A DNA stretch of 64,000 bases from Alphaproteobacteria bacterium (GCA_016780775.1 JADHLI010000006.1:51987-115986); one strand, 5' to 3'; counted from the stretch's first letter, positions 1-10,269 are shown. Notes: generated from the letters alone by a model not told the origin. Program-made: numbers and translations.

Positions 1-329
1 ATCAGGTTGCTAGTGGTGCGGCTGATAAATCATATGGGGTTCATGTAGCGCGCCTTGCTGGCTTGCCAAAATCAGTCACGAAGCGGGCTGCTCAGCTGGT
101 AGGCAAGCTAGAAGCAGGGAATTTGCATGGCGAGAATAGATCCCTGCCCTTATTTGACCTGCCTGAAAATGGTCAAAATGATGTCTATGATAGCGCTAGC
201 GAAATAGATGAGGAAATGGAAAAGCTGCGCCAGATGATAGCCGATTTAGAACCAGATAGCTTGACGCCAAAACAAGCGCTATCGGTACTTTACGATTTGA
301 AATCAGCCCTAGCTGATAGCGATGATTAA
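1..329 (+). CDS. mutS: DNA mismatch repair protein MutS, C-terminal end (5' truncated by window)
   Basis: The reading frame is open from base 3, so this is the tail of a gene that begins before the window; about 108 codons remain. The first visible residues ([18 protein letters not shown]) match the conserved end of the MutS ATPase domain, with the S-YG-H-A--AG-P signature. The last residues ([16 protein letters not shown]) match the short C-terminal MutS segment used for oligomerisation and clamp contact. A variable acidic linker lies between them. MutS binds mismatched DNA and recruits the repair machinery. The gene lies 39 bases before glnD on the same strand. The Walker A motif is outside the window, so ATPase intactness cannot be judged. 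Confidence 0.9.
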   Translation, partial: QVASGAADKSYGVHVARLAGLPKSVTKRAAQLVGKLEAGNLHGENRSLPLFDLPENGQNDVYDSASEIDEEMEKLRQMIADLEPDSLTPKQALSVLYDLKSALADSDD

Positions 330-368
330 CCAAGATTTTTAGGTAAAAAACCAAAGCGAGATGCACAA

Positions 369-3197
369 TTGACTTCTTCAGTTGCGATTAAACAAACAAT
401 GATGCCCGTTACGGTTTGGCAGTCATGGATGTCCCCCTTGCAAACAGCGATTGCCAAAGCAGATGCTGGTATATTTAAGGCGATTGATGAAGAAAAATAT
501 AATCAAGATCTGCAACAGCTAGCTAAAGAGACAGCAAATAAAGACCAGTTGCGTGCTGGCGTGCTGACAGAAATGAAGGCTCAGCTGGCAGATGCCCGCA
601 CCCGCCTTGCAAAAAGATTGCAGACTGAACGTGATGGCGCTGATTATGTTGGTGCGCATGCGCATGCGCTGGATATTCTGATCCGTGGCGCTCTAAATCT
701 GGCCTGTACACATATTTTTAAAACGATGCCTAAATTTGGGTTGATGGCGGTAGGCGGATATGGCCGCGGCGAGCTAGCCCCGCATAGTGATATTGACCTG
801 CTATTTGTAATGCCAGAACGCGGCAGCAAGCAGCAAGAACCTTTGATCGAGTTTCTATTATATCTACTTTGGGATATGGGCCTAACGGTTGGCCATGCTA
901 GCCGGTCTATCCGCCAAAATCTAAGCGCAGCAGATGAAGATGTAACCATATGCACCAGCTTGCTAGAAATGCGTCCCATTGGCGGGGATAGCGCTGCATG
1001 TGAAAAAATGATGGCAGCTTTTTCAAAATGGCTTGGGCGCCAGCCAGCGGCTGTGTTTGTTAGTGCCAAATTAGAAGAGCGGGATGCACGTATTATCCGC
1101 ACTGGCGGCACCCGTTATGCGGTTGAGCCAAATGTAAAGGATGGTAAGGGCGGTTTGCGCGATCTGCATACCTTGTTCTGGATTGCTAAATTTGCCTACG
1201 GCGTGAACAGCATTAGTGATGTATTGGATACAGGCATTGTCCGCCAATCAGAAGCACGAAGCTTTGCTTCTGCACAAAGGTTTTTATGGACTGTTCGGTG
1301 TTTTCTGCATCTGCATCATGGCCGCGAGGATGACCGGCTTAGTTTTGATGCGCAGATGGAAATTGCCCCGCAAATGCGCTTTTCTGATAGGGGTGGTTTG
1401 CGCGGTGTCGAACGCTTTATGAAGCGTTATTTTCTGGCTGCGCGCCATGTTGGCAATTTGACCCGTATTTTTTGTGCGGCACTAGAGACTGATTTTGACA
1501 AGCGTCCGCGCCTATCATTAAAAAAATTCTGGGCAAGTGGTGCTGAAGCTAAACTTGAAATAGCACCGTTCGTTCTTGAAAAAGGGCGCTTGCATCTGCC
1601 AGAGACGATGCGCTTTCGCGATGACCTGCACCGGATTGTCGAGATATTTTACCTTGCCCTTATCCATGAGTTGGATATTCATCCCGATACATTACGCAGC
1701 CTAACCAGAGCTGTGCGCGCCACTAAAACTCCGCAGTTACAAACCCTGCAAACTCATAGGGTGTTTTTGCAAATTATTAGTGGGAAGGGTAATCCTGAAC
1801 GGGTTTTGCGATTAATGAACGAAGCTGGCTGGCTAGGCACCTATTTGCCTGATTTTGGTCGGATTGTCGGCATGATGCAGTTTGATATGTATCATAGCTA
1901 TACGGTAGATGAGCATAGCCTGCGTGCGGTTGGTATCATGCGCGAAATTGAACAGGGTCAGCTCGCTGATGTCGCGCCGATGGCAAGTCAGCTTATTCAT
2001 GAGATTTCCTCGCGCCGGGCGTTATTTGTGGCCATTTTCCTGCATGATATTGCCAAAGGAAGAGGCGGGGATCATTCAGCTCTTGGGGCTGAGGTAGCGC
2101 GTGAAATTGCACCAATGCTTGGCCTTAGTGAAGAAGAAACAGAGACAGTTGTCTGGCTTATATCAAAACATCTGCTAATGAGCAAAACCGCTTTCCGCTA
2201 TGATCTGAATGATCCACAAACTATTATTGATTTTGCCGAAGAAGTGCAATCACCTGAACGCCTGAAGCTGTTATTGGTGCTCACGGTTGCTGATATTCAG
2301 GCAGTTGGCCCTGATATCTGGAATGGCTGGAAAGCAAGTTTGATGCGCGATCTGTATCATCGCTCAGAGGCGGTGCTGGGCGGGGCAGCCCCATCAGAGG
2401 TTTCCAAAGGTGCGGCGATAAATGCCATGCAGGAAGCCAGAGATCAGTTAACCGATTGGGATGATGCGCAGTTTGAGGCACATGCCAGCTTATTCTATCC
2501 TAGTTATTGGACAAATTTCACCACATCATCACATTTGTACCATGCAAGATTGGCAACAAAATTTGACCGCTCAGATCAACAATTACTCGTTGATTTCAAA
2601 GTAGATGAAGATAAAAAATCAACTATTCTTATCGTGATGGCAGCAGACCATCCGGGCCTGTTTAGCCGCATAGTCGGCTCTGTTGCCATGTCTGGCTGTA
2701 GTATTATGAATGCACGAATTAACACACGCCATGATGGCACAATTTTGGACCAGTTTCGTATTCAGAATCAAAATCGGGGGGCTGTTACCGATATCAGTAC
2801 CCAACAGCGCATTGCTAATTTGATAGAACAATCACTGGCAGGCGATATTTCGCTGTTTGATAAGCTTCGCCAGAAATCCTCCCAGCTTTCCGCACGCCTG
2901 AAAGTTATGACAGTACCGCCGCGGGTTTTGGTCACAAATGGCCGTAGTAAAACCCATACGGTTATTGAGGTTAATGGTGCGGATAGGCCGGGGCTTTTAT
3001 ATAAGATTACATATCATTTGCTGCAGCTTGGTTTGCAGGTAAATTCAGCCACTGTTTCTACCTATGGCGAGAAGGCAGTAGATGTTTTTTATGTAAAAGA
3101 TGTTTATGGGCTGCAAATTGAAAAGCCAGCAACACAGGCTAAAATAAAACAGACCTTGATGTCTATCTTTGCAGAAGATAGCGGCGATGATGAATAG
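369..3197 (+). CDS. glnD: Bifunctional PII uridylyltransferase/uridylyl-removing enzyme GlnD
   Basis: GlnD senses glutamine and adds or removes UMP on PII proteins, controlling nitrogen assimilation in the cytoplasm. The 942-residue product has the expected order of domains. The nucleotidyltransferase motif GGYGRGELAPHSDIDLL lies near residues 129-145, with its catalytic G-G and D-x-D. An HD hydrolase motif (LHDIAKGRGGDHS) is near residue 557. Two ACT domains (ADHPGLFSRI near 757 and ADRPGLLYKI near 868) bind glutamine. Length is normal for the family. The start is TTG at 369, with an in-frame ATG at 399 as an alternative; neither has a strong ribosome binding site. It stands between mutS and murJ and may be co-transcribed with murJ (9-base gap). 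Confidence 0.96.
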   Translation: MTSSVAIKQTMMPVTVWQSWMSPLQTAIAKADAGIFKAIDEEKYNQDLQQLAKETANKDQLRAGVLTEMKAQLADARTRLAKRLQTERDGADYVGAHAHALDILIRGALNLACTHIFKTMPKFGLMAVGGYGRGELAPHSDIDLLFVMPERGSKQQEPLIEFLLYLLWDMGLTVGHASRSIRQNLSAADEDVTICTSLLEMRPIGGDSAACEKMMAAFSKWLGRQPAAVFVSAKLEERDARIIRTGGTRYAVEPNVKDGKGGLRDLHTLFWIAKFAYGVNSISDVLDTGIVRQSEARSFASAQRFLWTVRCFLHLHHGREDDRLSFDAQMEIAPQMRFSDRGGLRGVERFMKRYFLAARHVGNLTRIFCAALETDFDKRPRLSLKKFWASGAEAKLEIAPFVLEKGRLHLPETMRFRDDLHRIVEIFYLALIHELDIHPDTLRSLTRAVRATKTPQLQTLQTHRVFLQIISGKGNPERVLRLMNEAGWLGTYLPDFGRIVGMMQFDMYHSYTVDEHSLRAVGIMREIEQGQLADVAPMASQLIHEISSRRALFVAIFLHDIAKGRGGDHSALGAEVAREIAPMLGLSEEETETVVWLISKHLLMSKTAFRYDLNDPQTIIDFAEEVQSPERLKLLLVLTVADIQAVGPDIWNGWKASLMRDLYHRSEAVLGGAAPSEVSKGAAINAMQEARDQLTDWDDAQFEAHASLFYPSYWTNFTTSSHLYHARLATKFDRSDQQLLVDFKVDEDKKSTILIVMAADHPGLFSRIVGSVAMSGCSIMNARINTRHDGTILDQFRIQNQNRGAVTDISTQQRIANLIEQSLAGDISLFDKLRQKSSQLSARLKVMTVPPRVLVTNGRSKTHTVIEVNGADRPGLLYKITYHLLQLGLQVNSATVSTYGEKAVDVFYVKDVYGLQIEKPATQAKIKQTLMSIFAEDSGDDE

Positions 3198-3206
3198 GAT
3201 GCCTGA

Positions 3207-4766
3207 ATGAGCCGCATCAGCCTAAAGCGTGCTTTTACCCAGATTAGCGGGTTAACCCTCATCTCGCGGATTTTAGGGTTTATTCGGGACATCTGTTTTG
3301 CCCATTTTTTAGGGGCAGGTAGTGCAGCAGATGCGTTTCTGGTTGCTTTTAAATTACCTAATCTGTTTCGCCGCCTTACCGCAGAAGGCGCATTAACCAA
3401 CGCCTTTTTACCTGTCTATACCCTTGCCAGAGAAAAACAGGGTCAACCTGCTGCGCTTATTCTAGCAGCAGAGGTGCAAACGGCCTTGCTTCTAGCGCTA
3501 TCGGCTATTGTTATTGTCATGGAAATATTTATGCCTGCGATTATCGCGGTGCTGGCGCCAGGTTTTAATGCGACCCCAGAAAGATTTGACGCAGCTGTTC
3601 AATTAGCGCGTTTCACCATACCCTATTTGCCCATGATATCGCTTGTTGCGCTCTGGGCAGCTTTGTTAAATAGTGCAGATGAATTTATCGCTGGGGCATT
3701 GCCGCCAGTGATATTGAATTTCTTCTTAATCGCGGGGGCGATAGCTATCCCCTTTAGTGTGGCTGCGCTAGAAACAGGCCCCGCGATGCTTGCCTTGCCG
3801 CTTAGTATTGCATTATTGCTGGCAGGTTTATGCCAGATGGCGTTGTTGCAAGCAGGGTTGCGGCGTAAATCACTGACTCCGAAATGGCGATTTGGCAAAA
3901 TGTCTGCAGGGTCACGCGCTATGTGGAAAGGCTTTGTGGTAGCAGCACTGGGTGCGGGTGCAACCCAAATTAATCTATTGGTAGATTTAATTCTTGCCTC
4001 ACTCCTGCAAATTGGTGCGATATCTTGGCTTTATTATGCAGATAGGATTGCCCAGTTGCCGCTAGGTCTGGTGGGGATTGCGCTTGGTACAGCATTGTTA
4101 CCCCGTCTATCTTCTATCGAAGCAGGTACAGAAAAAAAGGCGCGCAAGCAGAAATTCGCACAAGAATTATCCGCAGGGATTATGCCGGCAGCCTGTCTTG
4201 TCTTGCCTGCTACGGCTGCTTTATTGATAATCGCAGAACCTATTATTATAGGGCTATTCCAGTCGGGTGCCTTTAGCCTTGCAGATGGCAGGGCTGCGGC
4301 GGCTGCGTTGGTGGCCTATGCTATTGGCCTGCCTGCTTTTGTTGGGTTAAAGTTAACTGCGGCTGCGCTCTATGCCTTGCAAAAAGCGCGGCTGGTAATG
4401 ATCATATCGCTGATATCGGTTGCATTAAACATTGCTCTCAGCCTCTATCTGATGCGTATTCTCGGGCATGTTGGACTAGCGCTTGCAACCGTGCTGGTGT
4501 CTTGGATGGGCTTTATCTGGCAGCTTATCTGGCTTGGGCGTGCCGGCCGGCTGGAAAGTAGGCCGCTCCGCACCATTTGGCTTTCAGGTTTTTGTTCGGC
4601 TATTATGGCAGTAGCACTATATTTTCTGATGCCTTTAGTTGGCGCTGTAATATCTAGCCAAACAGGTGGGCTGGTTGTTCTGGTGTTGTCAGGCGGGGCA
4701 ATTTATTTCTTAACTGGCTGGCTCACCGGCCTTCTAAGACTAGTTTTTTATAGCAGAACATCTTAA
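3207..4766 (+). CDS. murJ: Lipid II flippase MurJ (MviN)
   Basis: MurJ moves lipid-linked peptidoglycan precursor across the inner membrane. The 519-residue protein is hydrophobic throughout, with about 14 predicted membrane segments as expected for the MOP superfamily. Family-typical charged motifs are visible near the N-terminus: RILGFIRD and then NLFRRLTAEGALTNAFLPVY around residues 46-70. It starts at an ATG nine bases after glnD and probably shares its transcript. The glnD-murJ-trpS order is common in alphaproteobacteria. Nothing unusual was seen. Confidence 0.95.
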   Translation: MSRISLKRAFTQISGLTLISRILGFIRDICFAHFLGAGSAADAFLVAFKLPNLFRRLTAEGALTNAFLPVYTLAREKQGQPAALILAAEVQTALLLALSAIVIVMEIFMPAIIAVLAPGFNATPERFDAAVQLARFTIPYLPMISLVALWAALLNSADEFIAGALPPVILNFFLIAGAIAIPFSVAALETGPAMLALPLSIALLLAGLCQMALLQAGLRRKSLTPKWRFGKMSAGSRAMWKGFVVAALGAGATQINLLVDLILASLLQIGAISWLYYADRIAQLPLGLVGIALGTALLPRLSSIEAGTEKKARKQKFAQELSAGIMPAACLVLPATAALLIIAEPIIIGLFQSGAFSLADGRAAAAALVAYAIGLPAFVGLKLTAAALYALQKARLVMIISLISVALNIALSLYLMRILGHVGLALATVLVSWMGFIWQLIWLGRAGRLESRPLRTIWLSGFCSAIMAVALYFLMPLVGAVISSQTGGLVVLVLSGGAIYFLTGWLTGLLRLVFYSRTS

Positions 4767-4832
4767 AATAAATTCGACATCCACTTAGCAGCCTTTTTGC
4801 TGTGAGCAAATTAAGAGGCAGGGAAGACCGAC

Positions 4833-5840
4833 ATGGGTGAAGCAAAAAATGGACGTATTTTTTCTGGTGTACAACCAACCGGAAATTTACATTTGGGCAA
4901 TTATCTGGGCGCAATTAAAAACTGGATAGCCCTGCAAGATGATTTTGAATGTATCTATTGTGTGGTCGATTTACATGCCATAACCGTCCCGCAAGACCCA
5001 GCTGTGCTGCGCCGTTCCATCCGCGAGGTGGCTGCTTGTCTTATGGCTTCTGGGATCAATCCGGAAAAGTCGATTTTGTTTAACCAGTCGCGTGTACCTC
5101 AGCATGCAGAGTTGGCATGGATATTTAATTGTGTGGCGCGCCTTGGCTGGCTTAACCGGATGACACAGTTCAAAGAAAAAGCTGGTAAGAACCGTGAAAA
5201 TGCTACGGTTGGCTTATATGCTTATCCAACGCTTATGGCAGCAGATATTTTGGCTTATAAAGCTACCCATGTCCCTGTAGGTGAGGATCAAAAGCAGCAT
5301 CTAGAATTGACCCGTGATATTGCAGCTGCCTTCAATTCCATGTTTGATGCCGAGTTTTTTCCCCAGCCAGAGCCGCAAATCCAAGCGACTGCAGCACGTG
5401 TGATGAGCCTTCGTGATGGCAGCTCAAAGATGAGCAAATCTGATGTCTCTGATGCTACCCGTATTAATCTAACAGATAGCGCAGATGATATTGCCCAGAA
5501 AATTAAACGTGCGAAAACAGACCCTGAAGTCTTGCCATCTGAAATGGATGGGCTGGAAGGGCGGCCAGAGGCGGCCAATTTAGTTGGCATCTTTGCTGGA
5601 TTATCTGGGCGCTCGCAGGCTGACGTCCTATCTGAGTTTGGCGGCCAAGGGTTCGGTGTTTTCAAACCAGCCTTAGCTGAATTAGCTGTTATGCAAATTG
5701 CGCCTATTAGTGCAGAGATGAATAAGCTTTTAGAGGATGATGCCCAAATTGATGCGCTATTGGAAAAAGGTGCTGAGCAGGCAAAAGCTATAGCTGATCC
5801 CATCTTGGCAGAGGTAAAAAAACTGGTTGGTTTTGCCTAA
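4833..5840 (+). CDS. trpS: Tryptophan--tRNA ligase
   Basis: This class I aminoacyl-tRNA synthetase charges tRNA-Trp in the cytoplasm. The 335-residue length is typical of bacterial TrpRS. The HIGH-like signature appears as TGNLHLGN near residues 14-21, and the KMSKS loop is intact (SKMSKSD near residue 197). The start ATG at 4833 follows a purine-rich AGGGAAG ribosome binding site. The 66-base spacer after murJ contains a small CAGC/GCTG hairpin around a run of T, too weak to call a terminator. Confidence 0.96.
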   Translation: MGEAKNGRIFSGVQPTGNLHLGNYLGAIKNWIALQDDFECIYCVVDLHAITVPQDPAVLRRSIREVAACLMASGINPEKSILFNQSRVPQHAELAWIFNCVARLGWLNRMTQFKEKAGKNRENATVGLYAYPTLMAADILAYKATHVPVGEDQKQHLELTRDIAAAFNSMFDAEFFPQPEPQIQATAARVMSLRDGSSKMSKSDVSDATRINLTDSADDIAQKIKRAKTDPEVLPSEMDGLEGRPEAANLVGIFAGLSGRSQADVLSEFGGQGFGVFKPALAELAVMQIAPISAEMNKLLEDDAQIDALLEKGAEQAKAIADPILAEVKKLVGFA

Positions 5841-6013
5841 AGAATTTATCGCAGATACCGTGCTAAACATATTGGCAAGCGGTGTTGCGGCCTTGATAAT
5901 GCGCACCAGCCTTCCCATATCACCACGGTTAGTTTATATTCATTACAAAAGATGATGGTGAGTATCGTTACCCTTATATCTGTCAGATTTGTACTCAATT
6001 GAGGATGAAACCT

Positions 6014-6562
6014 ATGTTTATTCAAACAGAAGATACACCTAATCCGGCGACGTTGAAATTTATTCCAGGCGTAGACGTATTGCCTGGTAATTCTGCGGAA
6101 TTTAACTCATCAGACGAAGCTAAAACCTCTCCTCTTGCCAGCCGGTTACTGCGTATTGATGGCGTAGAATCAGTATTTCTAAGTGGTGATTTTGTCTCTA
6201 TCACCAAGGCAGATCAGATGGAGTGGTTTGCCCTAAAGCCATCTGTTCTGGCAGGTATCATGGAACATTTTGCTTCTGGCTTGCCTGTTATGGACGCTGC
6301 TCAGGATAGCGATGCGGATAATAGTGATGATGATGAGGTAGTGCAGCAGATTAAACATCTTCTGGATACGCGCGTGCGCCCCGCCGTGGCAATGGATGGC
6401 GGCGATATCACCTTTCATTCTTTTGATGAAGGGGTGGTAACCTTGCAGATGCGCGGTGCTTGTCAAGGCTGCCCTAGTTCAACAGCGACTTTGAAAATGG
6501 GTATCGAGAATATGTTGCGTCACTATATCCCGGAAGTGGTTGAGGTGCGCCCAACCGAATAA
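6014..6562 (+). CDS. NfuA-type Fe-S cluster carrier (Nfu_N plus NifU C-terminal domain)
   Basis: This 182-residue protein carries Fe-S clusters to apo-targets. The N-terminus (FIQTEDTPNPATLKF) is the hallmark of Nfu_N domains. The C-terminal NifU-like domain has the cluster-binding CxxC (GACQGCPSS, Cys150 and Cys153). An acidic linker (residues 97-110) separates the two. I start it at ATG 6014 because the preceding TGAGGA sits at a good distance; the frame is open upstream to a TTG at 5999. The 173-base gap after trpS holds no recognisable gene or clear promoter. The family is often labelled NifU-like scaffold; the CxxC in domain 2 supports a carrier role. Confidence 0.9.
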   Translation: MFIQTEDTPNPATLKFIPGVDVLPGNSAEFNSSDEAKTSPLASRLLRIDGVESVFLSGDFVSITKADQMEWFALKPSVLAGIMEHFASGLPVMDAAQDSDADNSDDDEVVQQIKHLLDTRVRPAVAMDGGDITFHSFDEGVVTLQMRGACQGCPSSTATLKMGIENMLRHYIPEVVEVRPTE

Positions 6563-6591
6563 TAGGCAACGCGCTTTCCACAGCGCCCTTT

Positions 6592-7677
6592 ATGCAGAAC
6601 AGGATAATTCGAGCTGTGTCCCTTCATGAACCGGTCTCATTAAAATTATCTAACAAATCCCTCACTGGATTTCTTTTTGTGTGCATTTGCGCAGGGTTTT
6701 TATTACCGGCAATTATCAGCCCTCCACATTTTCTTGCCCTAAAGTATGGCAATCAGAGGCTCTTTGCTGAAATCGCTAAACTTGAAGCAGAATTAGTTCG
6801 CTTGCAAGATTTGAGAAGCCAGCAAGGGCTTAGTGTTGCTGAACAGGATGCGCTTGACCGACAATTAGAGGTTGCCAGTACACAATTATCACAAGGGCTT
6901 CAGCGCACACAAAGCGCACGCTCAAAATCAACTCTCCTGAGCCTGCCAACCCGGCGCCCACCGATTCCGCAAACAGTTAAATATAGTTTGCCCACAGCGC
7001 GGGATGGAGTTATTCCGCGCGTATTTATTCCGCGAATGCCAAATCTATCCCCGCTAGAAGTAGGGGAGCGCAAAGAAGTGTTTGTGAAGATTTTGCTGCC
7101 GCTGATTTTGCGCGCAAATGATGAAATTCTTAGCCAGAGAGAAAATATTAACACGGCCTATCAGCGCGGTGACAGAACAACGTTAGAGCGATTTGCTGGG
7201 CAATATAAGATTGATATAGAAGCTTCAGATGCAGCGCTTTATCAGGCTTTACGCCTGCGCGTTGTACCCGTTCCGGTATCGCTGGCTCTGGCTCAGGCTG
7301 CGGTTGAATCTGGCTGGGGGCAATCGCGGTTCACCATTGCTGGTAATGCGTTGTTTGGGCAATGGGTCTGGAATGATAAGGTGGGGATCAAGGCTAAGCA
7401 GGCAAGCGATAGCCGGGCATCGGTGCGCACCTTTCCAGATTTACTAGCTTCAGTACGAGCCTATATGCTGAACTTAAATTCTTTTTACGCCTATGAAGGC
7501 TTTCGTCAGAATAGAGCCTTATATAGACAAGGTAGCGCTAGATTTGATGAGGTGCTGGCAGAGCTATCTGTCTACGCTGAGATAGGCGATGAATATGTTG
7601 AAACGCTACAAACGGTGATCGCCCAAAATGATTTTAATCGATTTAACGAGATAAAACTAAAAGCACCGATATTTTAA
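6592..7677 (+). CDS. Bax-like glucosaminidase-domain protein, membrane anchored
   Basis: A likely peptidoglycan hydrolase of the Bax/FlgJ glucosaminidase group. The N-terminus holds one membrane segment (about residues 24-42), then a predicted coiled coil (about 50-105), then the catalytic domain. The motif ALAQAAVESGWGQSRF carries the putative catalytic Glu239, followed by GNALFGQW, both typical of this family. The domain would face the periplasm. The gene is 29 bases after the nfu gene and converges on the deacetylase gene with only 19 bases between stops. No good ribosome binding site precedes ATG 6592, so the start is uncertain. The coiled-coil linker before the enzyme domain is longer than in many Bax proteins. 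Confidence 0.82.
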   Translation: MQNRIIRAVSLHEPVSLKLSNKSLTGFLFVCICAGFLLPAIISPPHFLALKYGNQRLFAEIAKLEAELVRLQDLRSQQGLSVAEQDALDRQLEVASTQLSQGLQRTQSARSKSTLLSLPTRRPPIPQTVKYSLPTARDGVIPRVFIPRMPNLSPLEVGERKEVFVKILLPLILRANDEILSQRENINTAYQRGDRTTLERFAGQYKIDIEASDAALYQALRLRVVPVPVSLALAQAAVESGWGQSRFTIAGNALFGQWVWNDKVGIKAKQASDSRASVRTFPDLLASVRAYMLNLNSFYAYEGFRQNRALYRQGSARFDEVLAELSVYAEIGDEYVETLQTVIAQNDFNRFNEIKLKAPIF

Positions 7678-7696
7678 AGACCGTTATATCCAGCCC

Positions 7697-8785
7697 CTAA
7701 TCTGTCAAGAATTGGCGGCTAAACCAACGCCATCTATTTTGGCCAGCAGGCATCGTGCAATTGATGCGTGAGCGGCCATTTTTCAATGCTCCTGGTAGCC
7801 TGATTTCTGCACGCTGACCAATAAGCGACACATCAACCTTGCCATAGCCACTGGCAAAACAGCGCAACTGCCCTTGTGGGCGCATACCTTCATGCAGGGT
7901 AAAGCCGTAGAGTGGCGGATTTTCGGTTAAGACCATATCTTCTGGCGTCAGATCGCTGATTTTCAGCGGCAAACCATTTATTGCAAGCTCTAGCCTGTCC
8001 ATTGTGCCGTAATTTTCGTTAAAGGCAAAACGAGGCAGCTCAAACATTCTGTCCTGACTATGCATAATACCTGAATTCTGGCCAAAGGCGGCAACAAAGC
8101 CAGCTTCTTTTACAATATCCACAACAAATTTTGAATATTCACCAAACGGATAGGCAAACAGCTCTGGTCGCAAGCCTAGCTCTTCTAAGAATAGCTGGTT
8201 GGAAGTTGTAATTTCCTGACGCACTTCATCAGCTGATTTACGATGTAGATGCGGGTGCGTATGGGTTTGTGAGCCAATAGTAACCCCTTCACCTTGTAGC
8301 TCTCTCAGCATGTCCCAGCTCATATAGCCGCGCCGATTCTTCTCTACCGGGTTAGTCGCCACAAATATGGTGAAGGGCAATCCAAGTTCTTTTAAGCGTG
8401 GCCAAGCTTGCTCATAAACAGACAAATACGCATCATCTATGGTTATTGCGACGGTTCGGTCTGGCAGCGTACCGCCAGCTTGCAAGGTTTCAATTATATC
8501 AGGCAACGGCAAAACAGTATAATCACCATTGGTTAAAAGCTCTAAATGCTCTTCAAATTGGGCGATGCGGATATTGGTTGAGGGATATCTGTCCTCACCA
8601 AAACGGTGATACATAATCACAGAAGCGCTATCGCGTGCTAGTTCTTGTGCCAAGCTCTTTTGCGGAGATAAAATAGTGAGCATGGAAACCACCAACAATG
8701 TAACGGCAGTAATCACGTGCATTGGCAGTTTGTTTGCGATCTTTTGCAACGCCGTCATCAAGAAAAAGCTAATATTAGTGGTCAT
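7697..8785 (-). CDS. Secreted polysaccharide deacetylase (NodB family)
   Basis: A carbohydrate esterase family 4-type enzyme that removes acetyl groups from a polysaccharide. The N-terminus has a hydrophobic signal segment (residues 22-40) ending near SLAQE, so the protein should be exported. NodB motifs are visible: TIDDAY (116-120, catalytic Asp and metal Asp), SQTHTHPH (172-179, metal His pair) and FAYPFGEY. A C-terminal extension of about 100 residues contains two Cys residues. The start ATG at 8785 has a good AGGAG site. The gene is divergent from tsaB across 100 bases. The substrate cannot be read from sequence; in alphaproteobacteria such proteins are often annotated as xylanase/chitin deacetylase. 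Confidence 0.85.
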   Translation of the reverse strand: MTTNISFFLMTALQKIANKLPMHVITAVTLLVVSMLTILSPQKSLAQELARDSASVIMYHRFGEDRYPSTNIRIAQFEEHLELLTNGDYTVLPLPDIIETLQAGGTLPDRTVAITIDDAYLSVYEQAWPRLKELGLPFTIFVATNPVEKNRRGYMSWDMLRELQGEGVTIGSQTHTHPHLHRKSADEVRQEITTSNQLFLEELGLRPELFAYPFGEYSKFVVDIVKEAGFVAAFGQNSGIMHSQDRMFELPRFAFNENYGTMDRLELAINGLPLKISDLTPEDMVLTENPPLYGFTLHEGMRPQGQLRCFASGYGKVDVSLIGQRAEIRLPGALKNGRSRINCTMPAGQNRWRWFSRQFLTD

Positions 8786-8885
8786 TTATGCACTCCTCAG
8801 ACACTGGCCAAAGATTAATTTTTTTTGACCTGTTATGCAACAACAGATAGGTAGAAGAGCAGATAAAAAGATAGAGCAATGAGAA

Positions 8886-9635
8886 ATGCCGCAAGATACA
8901 AAAACAGATAGCGCCATAATATTAGCACTTGAATCTAGTGGTAATGCGGCTTCTGCGGCCATTATGGTCGATGAAAAAATAGCGGGCTTTCAGGAACATA
9001 AAGCACGTCACGGGCATGCTGAAACACTCATAGGACTGGCAGATGAAGCAGCGGTTAAGGCAGGTGTTCAGCTAGAGGACATCACCCATATTGCTGCTGG
9101 CTGTGGACCAGGTTCGTTTACTGGCCTCAGGGTGTGTTTGTCTGCTGCCAAAGGGTATCAATTGGCAACAGGGGCAAAGCCGCTTGGCATCAGCGGTCTA
9201 TCTGCGCTGGCCTATCATGCAGCTGGGCACAATAAAATAGGGGATAATCAAATTTATCTCTGCGTTGCTGACAGTCGTAGAGGCACGTTTTTCGCCCAGC
9301 TATTTGATGCCGAATTAGGCGTTTTAAACGAAATTAAGGATTATGATATAGCCAGCTTAAAAGCCTTGATAATAGAGGTTTTGGCAGAAGAAACTGTAAA
9401 TAAGCTGGTTATATGTGGGCTAGATGAAGAGGGATTTAAACAAAATACGGAACTGGCTGACCTGCGAGAGGAAAAAATTGTAGATAATAATGTGAAGTTT
9501 CACAGCCATTATTTAGATGCTCGCGATATTGCTTATTTTGCGCTGGCTAGCTTGCATGCCCCTGCACAATTTACCCTAGCAGGGTTAGAGCCTCTTTACA
9601 TTGCTGCCCCGAAACTTGGCGGTGCGCGCCCCTGA
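8886..9635 (+). CDS. tsaB: tRNA threonylcarbamoyladenosine biosynthesis protein TsaB
   Basis: TsaB is the non-catalytic ASKHA-fold partner of TsaD in making t6A37 on ANN-decoding tRNAs. The 249-residue product begins with the ILALESSGNAASAAI strand and carries the family motif GCGPGSFTGLRVCLSAAKG. Length matches the family. It precedes rimI, its usual neighbour. The stop codon at 9633-9635 lies inside the first copy of a 22-bp tandem duplication that forms the tsaB-rimI spacer. Confidence 0.93.
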   Translation: MPQDTKTDSAIILALESSGNAASAAIMVDEKIAGFQEHKARHGHAETLIGLADEAAVKAGVQLEDITHIAAGCGPGSFTGLRVCLSAAKGYQLATGAKPLGISGLSALAYHAAGHNKIGDNQIYLCVADSRRGTFFAQLFDAELGVLNEIKDYDIASLKALIIEVLAEETVNKLVICGLDEEGFKQNTELADLREEKIVDNNVKFHSHYLDARDIAYFALASLHAPAQFTLAGLEPLYIAAPKLGGARP

Positions 9636-9671
9636 ATTAAGAAATGATGGCCCCTGAATTGAGAAATAACG
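9628..9671 (+). repeat. Imperfect 22-bp tandem duplication at the tsaB/rimI junction
   Basis: Two adjacent 22-base copies, 9628-9649 and 9650-9671, each starting GCCCCTGAATT, differ at three positions. The first copy includes the last codons and stop of tsaB; the second lies wholly between genes. It looks like a local duplication that lengthened the spacer. Confidence 0.85.
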
Positions 9672-9681
9672 GATAGTGAGA

Positions 9682-10161
9682 ATGGCAAATAAGTCTGGGA
9701 CTGCTCAGATAGTACCGCACCTAACAGAACAGGCTTCTGCTATTGAAGACATATATCTTGCCGCCTATCCCCAAAAAATGGCTACCGAAGCTAAGATACT
9801 GACAAGATTGATGAAAAGTAAGGCAGTTTATGGGGCCGTCGCGTGTCTAGATGCACAAATCATAGGCTTTATCATTTTGCTGAGCTCTGGTGAGAGCGCA
9901 GATATTCTAGAAATTTGTGTTGCCCCTACCGCGCAAAATAAGGGTATTGGAAAAAGGCTATTATCTGCGGGTATAGAGCTGTCCATAGCACGAGAACAGG
10001 AAAAGATAATATTGGAAGTTGCAGAAGATAATGATGTTGCCCAGCAACTTTACAGAAACGCTGATTTTAAAGAAATTGGCAGGCGCGAGCGCTATTATCA
10101 ACGGGGTATTGACCAGATAGACGCGCTGGTTATGGAAAAACACTTACCCATAGCTCACTAA
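9682..10161 (+). CDS. rimI: Ribosomal-protein-alanine N-acetyltransferase-like GNAT protein RimI
   Basis: A GNAT acetyltransferase of 159 residues. The acetyl-CoA loop is visible as V-APTAQNKGIGKRLL (near residues 76-90), followed by the typical LEVAEDNDVAQQLYRNADF strand-helix and the RxRYY element (RRERYYQRG) of RimI. Position directly after tsaB supports RimI, which acetylates ribosomal protein S18 in enterobacteria; the substrate here is inferred. I prefer ATG 9682 over GTG 9676 because GGAT at 9671-9674 would be too close to the GTG. Confidence 0.85.
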   Translation: MANKSGTAQIVPHLTEQASAIEDIYLAAYPQKMATEAKILTRLMKSKAVYGAVACLDAQIIGFIILLSSGESADILEICVAPTAQNKGIGKRLLSAGIELSIAREQEKIILEVAEDNDVAQQLYRNADFKEIGRRERYYQRGIDQIDALVMEKHLPIAH

Positions 10162-10269
10162 CCAGTGCTTGACGCAAATATAGCCCTACAGGTATGAGTG
10201 GCAACCGCGCAAAAAAAGGGTAACTTTTATTTTGCAAAATCAGATCAGATAGGGGATGATCGCAGATAG